Source: VAZQ01 sp963807865
Lineage (GTDB): Bacteria > Pseudomonadota > Alphaproteobacteria > Rhizobiales > Xanthobacteraceae
Direction: 5' to 3'
NCBI GenBank assembly: GCA_963807865.1
Contig: CAWEDK010000039.1
Span: 186,001 to 250,000 of the forward strand
DNA: 64,000 bases
Notes under the pieces: model-generated
What the model was told of the DNA's origin: nothing
Databases searched by the model: none
What the model saw: the letters and a program-made list of their open reading frames with translations, nothing else
Part shown: positions 8,409 through 16,378 of the stretch, in pieces
How positions within the stretch are numbered: the stretch's first letter is position 1
Layout of the letters: each line of letters starts with the position of its first letter
Position numbers and translations under genes: made by a program

Positions 8409-9674
8409 TCAGTCATCGTCTTCGGCCTGATCGAGCGTCAGGCCCCGCACCACGGCTTCCTCGCCGAATTTCTTGCGCAGTCGGTCGACCGCCTGCTCGG
8501 CTTCCGCGGTCCGCCGGTCGAGAAGATCGGCGTGATCGGCTCCGTCGGCTGTGGTCATTCCCGAGACACCGATTCCGATGAGGCGGAACTGGGTTCCGTC
8601 GGTCTCGCGTGCCAGAAGGTCCTGTCCGACGGCGAAGATGGTCGCGGCCAATTGGGTGGGATGGCTGAGCGAACGCGCGCGTGTGCGAATCTGGAAGTCG
8701 GCCGTCTTCAGCTTCAGGGTGACGCTCGATCCCGCGAGATCGCTCGCCTTCAGCCGGCCCGAGACTTTTTCCGCCAATCGCCATAATCGCAGCTCGAGCG
8801 GCCTGAAGTCCGCAATGTCGCGGTCAAACGTGGTTTCGGCGGAGACGCTCTTGGTTTCGCGGTCCGACCGAACCGGACGCTCGTCGACGCCATGCGCAAG
8901 GCGCGTGAGCCGCGTGCCTTCCGCGCCGTAGCGGCGCGTCAACTCGGCTTCGCTGAGGCGTTGCAGGTCACCGATCAGACGCACGCCGTCGCGCGCCAGC
9001 CGCTGCTGCGCCATCTTACCGACGCCGTAGATCAGGCTCACCGGCCTGGGCGCAAGGAAGGCCGATGCCTCGCCGCGGCCAAGGACGGCGTAGCCGCGCG
9101 GCTTGTCCAGGTCGGAGGCGATCTTGGCCAGAAACTTGTTGCACGAGAGTCCGATCGAAATCGTAATGCCGATGGCTGCTTCAATCTCGGCCGCGAAGTT
9201 CGCCAGCGCCTTGGCCGGCGCCATGCCGTGCAGACGCGCGGTTCCGCTCAAGTCCATGAATGCTTCGTCAATCGAGACCGGCTCGACCAGTGGCGTCAGT
9301 TTGAACATCCGTGTCCGCACTGCGCGGCCGGCTTCCGCATATTTCGCCATATTGGGACGCACGATGCTGGCGTGCGGACACAGCCGCCGGGCCTCGAACA
9401 TCGGCATCGCCGAGCGAACGCCAAATGTGCGCGCGACGTAGCATGCGGTCAGTACGACGCCGCGCTGACCGCCTCCTACGATCACCGGCTTATCGGCGAG
9501 CGAGGGATCGTCGCGCTTTTCGATGGTGGCGTAGAACGCATCGCAGTCCACATGTGCGATCGACAGCGTGTCCAGCTCGGCATGACGCAACAGCCTCGGT
9601 GAGCCGCAGGCCGGACACCGGACGCAATCGTCCGGCACGTCATGGCGGCAGTCGCGGCAGAAGCCCTTCGGCAT
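8409..9674 (-). CDS. dinB: DNA polymerase IV (Y family)
   Basis: A translesion DNA polymerase of 421 residues. It has an N-terminal zinc-ribbon-like segment (Cys at 6, 9, 17, 20 and 23), then the polymerase palm with HVDCDAFYATIE (first catalytic Asp) and SIDEAFMD (the Asp-Glu pair that binds the metals), a helix-hairpin-helix thumb around VSLIYGVGKMAQQRL, and a little-finger domain to the end. The zinc ribbon is a known feature of the longer alphaproteobacterial DinB proteins. It is convergent with eipB. No LexA-type box was identified upstream by eye. Confidence 0.95.
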   Translation of the reverse strand: MPKGFCRDCRHDVPDDCVRCPACGSPRLLRHAELDTLSIAHVDCDAFYATIEKRDDPSLADKPVIVGGGQRGVVLTACYVARTFGVRSAMPMFEARRLCPHASIVRPNMAKYAEAGRAVRTRMFKLTPLVEPVSIDEAFMDLSGTARLHGMAPAKALANFAAEIEAAIGITISIGLSCNKFLAKIASDLDKPRGYAVLGRGEASAFLAPRPVSLIYGVGKMAQQRLARDGVRLIGDLQRLSEAELTRRYGAEGTRLTRLAHGVDERPVRSDRETKSVSAETTFDRDIADFRPLELRLWRLAEKVSGRLKASDLAGSSVTLKLKTADFQIRTRARSLSHPTQLAATIFAVGQDLLARETDGTQFRLIGIGVSGMTTADGADHADLLDRRTAEAEQAVDRLRKKFGEEAVVRGLTLDQAEDDD

Positions 9675-9730
9675 TGCGGTCTATCGCCTTGATCGATCGG
9701 GGCACCGCGAGCGGACGATAGCACGTCGGA

Positions 9731-10048
9731 TCACGGCTCCTGCGGGATTTCGCCAGCGAGCAAGGTGCGGGCGTCGCCGACCGCCGACGGATCGATGCCG
9801 CGGTCTTCGGAAAACGCGAGCAGCAGTGGTTCGTCGCCGCTGAGGTGATCGAGCACGCCGAGCAGAAAGCCAGGTTCACCGGCGGCGGCGCGCAGCGACT
9901 TCGGGCCGATTCCGCTCAGCGCCAGGAACCGGCCGAGCCGTTCCGGTTCCTGAGCGATAAACGTCAGTGCGGCGATCGCGAGCGAGGCGGCGGCATCGCG
10001 CCGCGCGGACACATCCCGCTTCGAATGTGGCAAAGATGGTCGCTTCAT
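9731..10048 (-). CDS. DUF3572 family protein
   Basis: A small cytoplasmic protein of 105 residues, recognised by the conserved core ALTFIAQEPERLGRFLAL followed by SGIGPKSLR and a C-terminal LLAFSEDRGIDP. The family is restricted largely to alphaproteobacteria and has no established function. I use the ATG at 10048 rather than the longer upstream frame, since the extra residues are basic and non-conserved. It is about 56 bases upstream of dinB on the same strand and may be co-transcribed with it. In related genomes a DUF3572 gene often sits near divK, as it does here. Confidence 0.85.
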   Translation of the reverse strand: MKRPSLPHSKRDVSARRDAAASLAIAALTFIAQEPERLGRFLALSGIGPKSLRAAAGEPGFLLGVLDHLSGDEPLLLAFSEDRGIDPSAVGDARTLLAGEIPQEP

Positions 10049-10162
10049 CGGGTCCCCTCGAGTTCGGCGGGCAGGTTGATTCGAGTGAAGATTTCGCTCT
10101 CGACGACGGACCGGATAGTCAGGTAGGTGAATGGGGTCTGGCAAAGCACGACGGAGGAAGCC

Positions 10163-10609
10163 ATGCAAAAGTCGAGTGTATCTGTCGCGGGGTTGAGCGT
10201 CCTGCTGGCGTTGGCGCTCGCCGCGTGGGAGGTCTATTTCTTCTGGTACGCTGGTTCCTTCAAAGGCGCGGAAGGCAGGCTCGGCCTGTTCACGCCGGAT
10301 CGGCTAGGCTTCAATCTGGCGTGGCTTGCCGCAGTTTACCTCACCTTCCAACTCCTCTCCATTCCGTTCAGTCTGCCGTCCGGCGCCAACCGGTTCATGG
10401 GTGTGGTGGACGGCTTGGCGTCGCTTGTGCCGCTCGCCGTGGTTTTGATCGTGGTGTTCGGCAAGCCGCACCTGCTCGATACCGAGCGGCGGTGGGAAGC
10501 GGCGTTTCTGTTGATGTTCGTCACCATGGTCGATCTGTTCGGCGGCTACACGTTCAACATCGCGCTCAGCCGGAGAACGATGGATGTGGGACCGGGCATG
10601 CATGCGTAA
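10163..10609 (+). CDS. small four-helix membrane protein of unknown function
   Basis: A 148-residue integral membrane protein. Hydrophobic helices are at about residues 5-27, 50-70, 78-98 and 110-130, with a charged loop (TERRWE) before the last. The ATG at 10163 has a strong GGAGGAAG ribosome binding site just upstream, which decides the start over an in-frame ATG at 10127. I do not recognise the family. It stands alone between the divergent DUF3572 gene and divK, about 270 bases away, so no function can be read from context. Confidence 0.7.
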   Translation: MQKSSVSVAGLSVLLALALAAWEVYFFWYAGSFKGAEGRLGLFTPDRLGFNLAWLAAVYLTFQLLSIPFSLPSGANRFMGVVDGLASLVPLAVVLIVVFGKPHLLDTERRWEAAFLLMFVTMVDLFGGYTFNIALSRRTMDVGPGMHA

Positions 10610-10640
10610 TCCACACTGCCGAATTGGCCAACCGTTCAAG

Positions 10641-10735
10641 TTCCAAACGAGATTAATTCAACGTATTCGATGTTTTGCGGGATTCGTGTAAGCTGTTGAC
10701 ATATTTAATGTATTAAGGTCGTTCCGGGAAGCCGG
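10641..10735 (+). promoter_or_regulatory. AT-rich promoter-like region upstream of divK
   Basis: A locally AT-rich stretch in a GC-rich genome. It contains a perfect -35-like TTGACA at 10696-10701 and the string TTAATGTATTAA beginning at about 10705, two TTAA half-sites four bases apart. CtrA boxes are TTAA-N7-TTAA, so the spacing does not fit a classical CtrA site. No good -10 box lies 17 bases from the TTGACA. It is the obvious place for the divK-pleD promoter, but the exact start is not determined. Confidence 0.35.
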
Positions 10736-10880
10736 GCGGCCCGGTTTATGCGGTCAAATTTGCGTTTCCGTAACAAATCGGCCCTACTTTCGCGATGTGT
10801 TCCTTTCGATGGTAGGGCAGGGAGCCGACGGTCTCGAGGGGGTATTTGGCTTGGGCGCTGGGGCTGCTGGAAAGTCGGGG

Positions 10881-11252
10881 ATGGCCAAGACCGTCATGAT
10901 CGTGGAGGACAACGAGCTCAACATGAAGCTCTTTCACGACTTGTTGGAAGCGCACGGCTATCAGACCGTCGGAACGCGCAATGGCATCGAGGCGCTCGAC
11001 CTTGCGCGCCGTCATCATCCCGATTTGATCCTGATGGATATCCAGCTTCCCGAAGTTTCCGGCCTTGAGGTGACCAAGTGGCTCAAGGAGGATCCGGACC
11101 TTCGCACCATTCCGGTCGTTGCCGTCACCGCGTTTGCGATGAAGGGCGACGAAGAACGCATCCGCGAGGGCGGTTGCGAGGCTTATCTGTCGAAGCCGAT
11201 CTCGGTAGGGAAATTCATCGAAACCATCCGTCACTTTCTCGGCAACGCTTGA
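10881..11252 (+). CDS. divK: single-domain response regulator DivK
   Basis: A stand-alone CheY-like receiver of 123 residues. It has the acidic pocket ED at residues 9-10, the phospho-acceptor Asp53 (in LILMDIQLP), Thr83, and Lys105 (in YLSKPIS). Length, residue numbering and the following pleD gene identify it as DivK, which in Caulobacter relays between DivJ and PleC kinases and acts through DivL to control CtrA at the cell pole. The ATG at 10881 is chosen because upstream codons are glycine-rich and non-conserved. It is 12 bases before pleD, forming an operon. Confidence 0.93.
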   Translation: MAKTVMIVEDNELNMKLFHDLLEAHGYQTVGTRNGIEALDLARRHHPDLILMDIQLPEVSGLEVTKWLKEDPDLRTIPVVAVTAFAMKGDEERIREGGCEAYLSKPISVGKFIETIRHFLGNA

Positions 11253-11264
11253 GGAGCCACGTCG

Positions 11265-12635
11265 ATGACTGCCCGTGTTCTCGTCATCGACGACGTGCCG
11301 GCCAACGTCAAGTTGCTGGAAGCGCGTCTCTCAGCGGAGTATTTCGATGTCGTGACCGCGATGAGCGGTGCTGAGGGGCTGGCGATCTGCGAGCGCGCCG
11401 AATGCGACGTCGTGCTGCTTGACGTCATGATGCCGGACATGGACGGCTTCGAGGTCTGCCGCTATCTCAAGTCGAATCCCGCGACCCATCACATCCCGGT
11501 CGTGATGGTGACCGCGCTCGATCAGCCGTCTGACCGCGTCCGCGGCCTGCTGGCAGGCGCCGATGATTTTCTCACCAAGCCGGTTTCCGACATTGCGTTG
11601 ATTGCCCGTGTCCGATCGTTGGCGCGGCTCAAGCTGATGACCGACGAGTTGCGCATGCGGGCAGTGACCTCACGCGATATTGGGATTGTCAGTCCCGAGC
11701 GGGAGGCCGTGAGCGAGGGAGGGCGCGACGGACGCATTCTCATCGTCGACGATCGGGCATCGTCCAACGAGCACCTCGCCGCCATGCTGACGACCGAGCA
11801 TCGGCCGGAGATCGAGACCGACCCCAGTGCGGCCTTATTCCGCGCGGCGGAAGGTCACTTCGACCTGCTGATCGTCTCCCTCGCTTTTGAGAGTTTCGAC
11901 GGGCTGCGACTGTGCAGCCAACTTCGTTCGCTCGACCGTACCCGGAACGTGCCGATCCTGGCGATTGCCGATGCCGACAACAGCGCACGCCTCGTCCGGG
12001 GGCTCGAGATCGGCATCAATGACTACCTGACGCGGCCGATCGACAAGAACGAATTGCTGGCGCGGGTCCGCACGCAGGTCCGCAAGAAGCGCTACACCGA
12101 GCGACTGCGCGACAATGTGCAGATGTCGATCGAGATGGCGATCACGGATGCGCTTACCGGCCTTTACAATCGCCGTTACATGGAGAGCCATGTCGGTACG
12201 CTGGTCGAACAGGCCTCGGCGCGCGGCAAGCCGCTGACGGTGCTGGTGCTGGACATCGATTACTTCAAGTCGATCAACGACAGTCACGGGCACGACGCGG
12301 GCGACGACGTGCTGCGCGAGTTCGCGATCCGAATCCGCAAATCGATCCGCGGAATCGACCTCGCCTGCCGCTACGGCGGGGAGGAGTTCGTGGTGGTGAT
12401 GCCGGAGACCGATCTGGCGGTGGCCACCATGGTGGCGGAGCGGTTGCGCCGGCGCATCGCCAGCGAGGCGTTTCCGATCCAGCAGGGCGCCCGCAGCGTC
12501 GAGGTCACGATCTCGATCGGGATCGCCGCGCTCGGCAGCGGCGACAACGCAGCAAGCGTCATCAAGCGTGCAGATCAGGCGCTCTATCGCGCCAAGCGCG
12601 ACGGCCGCAACCGTGTGGTTCCGGCCGCCGCCTGA
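11265..12635 (+). CDS. pleD: diguanylate cyclase response regulator PleD
   Basis: A 456-residue c-di-GMP synthase. The order is receiver 1 (residues 1-~125, phospho-acceptor Asp in LLDVMMPDMDG), receiver 2 (~155-~275), then GGDEF domain (~290-456) with active site RYGGEEF. The inhibitory I-site RxxD is present as RGID, five residues before GGEEF, so product feedback is expected. In receiver 2 the phospho-acceptor is replaced (DLLIVSLAF has Ser), as in the adaptor receiver of Caulobacter PleD. Together with DivK this controls polar development, motility and attachment. Length equals the Caulobacter protein within a few residues. Confidence 0.95.
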   Translation: MTARVLVIDDVPANVKLLEARLSAEYFDVVTAMSGAEGLAICERAECDVVLLDVMMPDMDGFEVCRYLKSNPATHHIPVVMVTALDQPSDRVRGLLAGADDFLTKPVSDIALIARVRSLARLKLMTDELRMRAVTSRDIGIVSPEREAVSEGGRDGRILIVDDRASSNEHLAAMLTTEHRPEIETDPSAALFRAAEGHFDLLIVSLAFESFDGLRLCSQLRSLDRTRNVPILAIADADNSARLVRGLEIGINDYLTRPIDKNELLARVRTQVRKKRYTERLRDNVQMSIEMAITDALTGLYNRRYMESHVGTLVEQASARGKPLTVLVLDIDYFKSINDSHGHDAGDDVLREFAIRIRKSIRGIDLACRYGGEEFVVVMPETDLAVATMVAERLRRRIASEAFPIQQGARSVEVTISIGIAALGSGDNAASVIKRADQALYRAKRDGRNRVVPAAA

Positions 12636-12669
12636 ACTCGGCGCCGGGCCGTTGGCAAGCAAGCGTCAC

Positions 12670-12696
12670 GGTCAACCCTAATGTTTTAGGTTGACC
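12670..12696 (+). terminator. hairpin after pleD
   Basis: An 11-bp stem with one bulged C (12670-12681 against 12686-12696) around a TGTT loop, 35 bases after the pleD stop. The following sequence CGTTTCCGCGCGTTTTCC is only weakly T-rich, so it is either a weak intrinsic terminator or a 3'-end stabiliser for the divK-pleD transcript. Confidence 0.45.
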
Positions 12697-12830
12697 CGTT
12701 TCCGCGCGTTTTCCACAACGTAAATTCTTGCTTTGTGAGGCGATTGCGCTAGTTTGCGGCGAGGGGAACGCTCACTCACGAACTGCGGCGAGTTCTTGCA
12801 CAGGCTTCAGTTTGTCGAATAAGCTATTGA

Positions 12831-12945
12831 TAACCCTACGGGAATGCTCAGGTCCGCCGCATCTCCTGGGTCCGTGGGGTTCGGCCGGTCCGGGGGCGGT
12901 ACGAGTGGCCTCCTCATGACACCGCTCCCGACCGGCCACCTTTTT
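12831..12945 (+). ncRNA. candidate small RNA between pleD and rpmG
   Basis: The 400-base gap between pleD and rpmG has no convincing protein gene but holds the parts of a small RNA gene on the plus strand. There is a possible promoter TTGCAC (12796-12801), 17 bases, then ATAAGC (12819-12824), giving a start near 12831. The transcript would end in a very strong hairpin at 12883-12937 followed by five T. Its 20-base loop contains CCTCCTC, an anti-Shine-Dalgarno-like sequence found in loops of several alphaproteobacterial regulatory RNAs. The promoter is tentative; the terminator is clear. I cannot assign it to a named RNA family. Confidence 0.45.
12883..12945 (+). terminator. strong intrinsic terminator with CCTCCTC loop
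   Basis: The left arm GGCCGGTC-c-GGGGGCGGT (12883-12900) pairs with ACCGCTCCCGACCGGCC (12921-12937), about 17 base pairs with one bulge and one G-T wobble. ACC and then TTTTT (12941-12945) follow. It is too far from the pleD stop (about 250 bases) to be that operon's normal end, which supports an independent transcript. Confidence 0.75.
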
Positions 12946-13003
12946 GCGCTGTATCGAGACGCCTTAATCTACAGGCTGTTTTGAGCAATACCGAAAATTC
13001 GAT

Positions 13004-13030
13004 GGGCACCCTCGGGGCGCCCGCTTTTTT
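13004..13030 (+). terminator. second intrinsic terminator before rpmG
   Basis: A GGGC-a-CCC stem pairs with GGG-c-GCCC around a TCG loop (13004-13022), followed by CGC-less spacing and six T at 13025-13030. It is oriented to stop plus-strand transcription just before it would run into the convergent rpmG gene. It may also act as a weak 3' end for rpmG. Confidence 0.6.
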
Positions 13031-13042
13031 GGTCCGAGCGAC

Positions 13043-13210
13043 CTACTTGATCTTCAATTCGCGGAATTCGACGTGCTTCCGGGCAACCGGATCGTATTTC
13101 TTCATGACGAGCTTTTCGGTCATGGTCCGGGAGTTCTTCCGGGTCACGTAATAGAAGCCAGTGTCGGCGCTCGACACGAGCTTGACCTTGATAGTGGTGG
13201 CCTTTGCCAT
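13043..13210 (-). CDS. rpmG: 50S ribosomal protein L33
   Basis: A 55-residue ribosomal protein of the large subunit. It begins MAKATTIKVKLVSSADTG, has the YYVTRKNSRTM segment, and ends with EFRELKIK, all typical of bacterial L33. No zinc-binding CxxC pairs are present, so it is the cysteine-free (C-minus) form, which does not depend on zinc. The location next to divK-pleD is common in Rhizobiales. Here it is convergent with that operon, with a candidate sRNA and two terminators in between. Confidence 0.97.
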   Translation of the reverse strand: MAKATTIKVKLVSSADTGFYYVTRKNSRTMTEKLVMKKYDPVARKHVEFRELKIK

Positions 13211-13295
13211 GAGCGAACCTCGATGCGCTAATTTGGGCGGACCCTATCCGCTGACGTCATAATGTCAAGGAAGGCGGGCGGGAAACAGCCCGATT

Positions 13296-14060
13296 TTACA
13301 GCAATTCCCGCACGAATTTGCCGCGCGGATGCTGATAGAACGGCACCGGGAGATCGTGACCGAACCCTTCGGCGATGCGCGCGTCCAACTCTTCGAGCAT
13401 CACGCCGGTCACCGCTGGCATGTCGAGTTGCTTGGCCTCGTCGAGCGTCATCCAGACCAGTTCGACCAGTTCGGCATCCGGCCCGGTGATGCCCTCGACC
13501 CGGTGCGCGACAGCGCTGGCATCGGCGGTGAAGAACCGCGCATCGAAGCGTCGATTGCGTCCAGGCGGCGTGATGGCGCGGCCAACGAAGCGCAGCGTAC
13601 TCAGATCGGGCAACAGGTCGGCCGCGGCAAACGCCGTCCAGGGGCCTTCCGGGACCTTGGCCGTGGGCTTGTGGGGTGCGCCCAGCATCAAGCCGGTTTC
13701 CTCGAAGGTTTCGCGGATCGCGGCGAGAGCGAACGCGCGCGCCTTCACGGCGCTCGGCCGCTGCATCCGTTTCATCAGTTGAATCTCGGCCTGGGCATGC
13801 AGCGGTTTTGCCACCGGCATGAGACGATCGACGGGGTCGACGCGACCGCCGGGAAAAACGTAACGGCCCGGCATGAACTTGTGACGGGTGTGACGCTTGC
13901 CGAGCAGAACCTTGGGAGCGCGACCTGAGCGATCGACCAGGATCAGCGTCGCGGCGTCCTTCGGCCGGACATAGGGATGGGTGAGATCGCGTTCGACCTC
14001 ATTCATTCGCTGCACGTATTGATTCATTCGCTCGATCTGCTCGGCCCGCCTGTCACTCAT
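13296..14060 (-). CDS. NUDIX hydrolase
   Basis: A 254-residue NUDIX-fold hydrolase, expected to cleave a nucleoside diphosphate linked to another moiety. The NUDIX box is present in the long-spacer form: FPGGRVD at about residue 69, then after an insertion of about 35 residues AIRETFEETGLML with the metal-binding REXXEEXG core. This architecture matches the group annotated as NUDT8/CoA-type or NUDT19-like proteins. Its ATG overlaps the rnr stop (ATGA), so it is translationally coupled behind rnr. The substrate is not predictable here. Confidence 0.88.
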   Translation of the reverse strand: MSDRRAEQIERMNQYVQRMNEVERDLTHPYVRPKDAATLILVDRSGRAPKVLLGKRHTRHKFMPGRYVFPGGRVDPVDRLMPVAKPLHAQAEIQLMKRMQRPSAVKARAFALAAIRETFEETGLMLGAPHKPTAKVPEGPWTAFAAADLLPDLSTLRFVGRAITPPGRNRRFDARFFTADASAVAHRVEGITGPDAELVELVWMTLDEAKQLDMPAVTGVMLEELDARIAEGFGHDLPVPFYQHPRGKFVRELL

Positions 14061-16340
14061 CGTCGTCGCTTCCTGCCGGTTTCACGCACCGCACGCCGGT
14101 TCTGCCCGCCCGCGGAACCCTTGCGAGCGGAACGCGCCGGGGTCCGGCCATCCTTATTATAACGGCCCTCCGTCAGGAGTTCGAATCGCAGCGCCCCCGC
14201 GACTGGCGCAGCCTCAACCAGGCGGACGGTCACTCGATCCCCCAGACGATGGCTCGCACCGCTTTGGTCGCCGACCATGGCGTGCAGGCTCTCGTGATAA
14301 CGGAAGTACTCGTCCCCAATGGTGCGGGCCGGAATGAAATCCGTCTGCTCCGGTGTCGTCGAGTTTCACAAACAATCCGGCACGCGTCACGCCGGAGATG
14401 TGCCCCTCGAAGGTTGCACCGATCCGGTCGGCGAGAAAATGCGCGAGCAGGCGGTCGAAGGTCTCGCGTTCCGCTTTCATGGCGCGGCGTTCGGAAGCCG
14501 AAATCGTTGCCGAGATTTCGCCGAGCGACGCTGGGTCCATTTGCTCGGGTAAACCATCCCGTCCAAGTCCATGCGCGCGGATGAGCGCGCGATGCACCAC
14601 CAGATCGGCATAGCGCCGGATCGGGGAGGTGAAATGCGCGTAGCGCCGCAGGTTCAGGCCGAAATGGCCGTAATTCTCGGCCGCGTATTCGGCCTGGGCC
14701 TGCGTCCGCAGCACCACGTCGTTGACCAGCTTTTCGACCTCGCGGCCCTTCACCCGTTCCAGGATGCCGTTGAACTGCGCCGCGCGGAGCGCGCCGCTTT
14801 TCGGCAGCGACAGATCGAGGCTCTGGAGGAATTCGCGCAACGCATTGACCCGTTCGGGATCCGGCTCGTCGTGTACGCGGTAGATCAACGGTACGCGGGC
14901 GCGTTCCAGCGCTTCCGCCGCGGCCACGTTGGCGAGGATCATGAATTCCTCGATCAGCCGGTGCGAATCGAGCCGCTCCGGTGTGATCACGCGGTCGACG
15001 GTGTTGTGGGCGGTCAGGACGAGCTTGCGCTCCGGTAGGTCGAGATCGAGCGGTGCGCGATCGTCCCGCGCACGCTTGAGGGCGCGGTACGCCGCATAAA
15101 GCGGCTCCAGGATCGAGGCCAGCAGCGGTCCGGTGGCGTCGTCGGGCCATCCATCCATCGCGGCTTGAACCTGGGCGTAGTGCAGCCTGGCGGCGGAGCG
15201 CATCAACACGCGGTGAAAGCTGTGACTGCGCTTGCGGCCGTCGGCGCCGACGATCATGCGGATCGCGAGCGCGGCGCGGTCTTCGCTTGGCCGGAGCGAG
15301 CACAGGTCGTTGGAGATTCGCTCGGGCAGCATCGGCACCACTTGATCTGGAAAGTAGACCGAGTTGCCGCGGATGAGCGCCTCACGGTCCATCGCGGTGC
15401 CGGGCCGCACGTAATGCGCGACGTCCGCGATCGCCACCGTGAGCACGAAGCCTCCGTAGTTCTGCGGATCGCTGTCTGGAGCTGCGTGAACCGCGTCGTC
15501 ATGATCCTTGGCATCGGCCGGATCGATGGTGACAAGCGGCAGCGACCGCCAATCCTCACGGCCCGCCAGGGTCGCTGGGGTTGCGGCTTCCGCTTCCCTC
15601 AAGGTTGCGGGTGGAAAGATATGCGGAATGCCGTGAGCGTGGATCGCGATCAGGCTTGTGGCGCGTTCCGACTTGAGCGATCCGAGCTTTTCCTTGACCC
15701 GCGCCGTCGCCAAGCCATAGCCGCTGCGCGCGGCGACTTCGGCCGAAACGAGATCGCCATCGGCGGCTTCCAGGCTGGCACCAGGTGGAATGGCGAGTTC
15801 GCGGCCGAGCTGCTTCTTGTCCACCGGAACCAGCCGGCCGCCGCCGTCCGGCAAGGCGCGGAAGATGCCGAGAACGCGCTGCTTCGCGCGATCGATCAGC
15901 TTGATGATGCGGCCCGTATGCCGGATGTGCTCGCCCTCGTCGCCGGCGGCTTCGGTGCGCAACAGCGCCCGGTCGCCGATGCCGCCGACTTCAGCCGGCC
16001 GTGCGCGCCGCGGCGTATGAATGCGGATTTTCGGCGGATCGCCGTGCGCATCCTCGTCCCACTCGACCGGAACCGCAATCAGTTCGCCGTCGCGGTCACG
16101 CTCGGTAATGTCGGCGAGAACGACTTCCGGAAGCATCCCCGGCTGATGCAGCTTCTTGCGGCGGCGTTCCAAACGGCCTTCGTCGGCGAGTTCGCGCAGC
16201 ATCTGTTTGAGCCGAGCGCGATCGGCATTCTTGAGATTGAAAGCGCGAGCGATCTCACGCGTGCCAACCTTCCCGGGCTGCTTACCGATGAAGCTCAGCA
16301 GATCGTCTTTGGAGGGGAGCGATGGGACGGCGCGTTTCAC
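14057..16340 (-). CDS. rnr: ribonuclease R (one frameshift near the 3' end)
   Basis: A processive 3'-5' exoribonuclease. The order is an N-terminal helix-turn-helix (~1-70), cold-shock domains, then the RNB catalytic domain with TIDPADAKDHDDAVH, which contains the four metal-binding Asp residues, and TSPIRRYADLVVHRAL near the end of RNB. The S1 domain follows and is split: the frame is correct to LDDTGADGF, then lost. Removing one base from the AAA run at 14337-14339 restores IPARTIGDEYFRY and continues to a TGA at 14057-14059 with a basic tail. The full protein is about 760 residues, as expected. The gene runs into the NUDIX gene by a 4-base overlap. Confidence 0.93.
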
Positions 16341-16378
16341 ATCCGTAAATTAGCTACGGCCGAGCCGATCCGCCAGGA

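Noticed and set aside
10705..10716. TTAATGTATTAA as a CtrA binding site
   Set aside because: CtrA boxes have a seven-base spacer between TTAA halves; here it is four.
12728..12919. A 63-residue plus-strand protein between pleD and rpmG
   Set aside because: No ribosome binding site, and it overlaps the terminator stem; a small RNA explains the region better.
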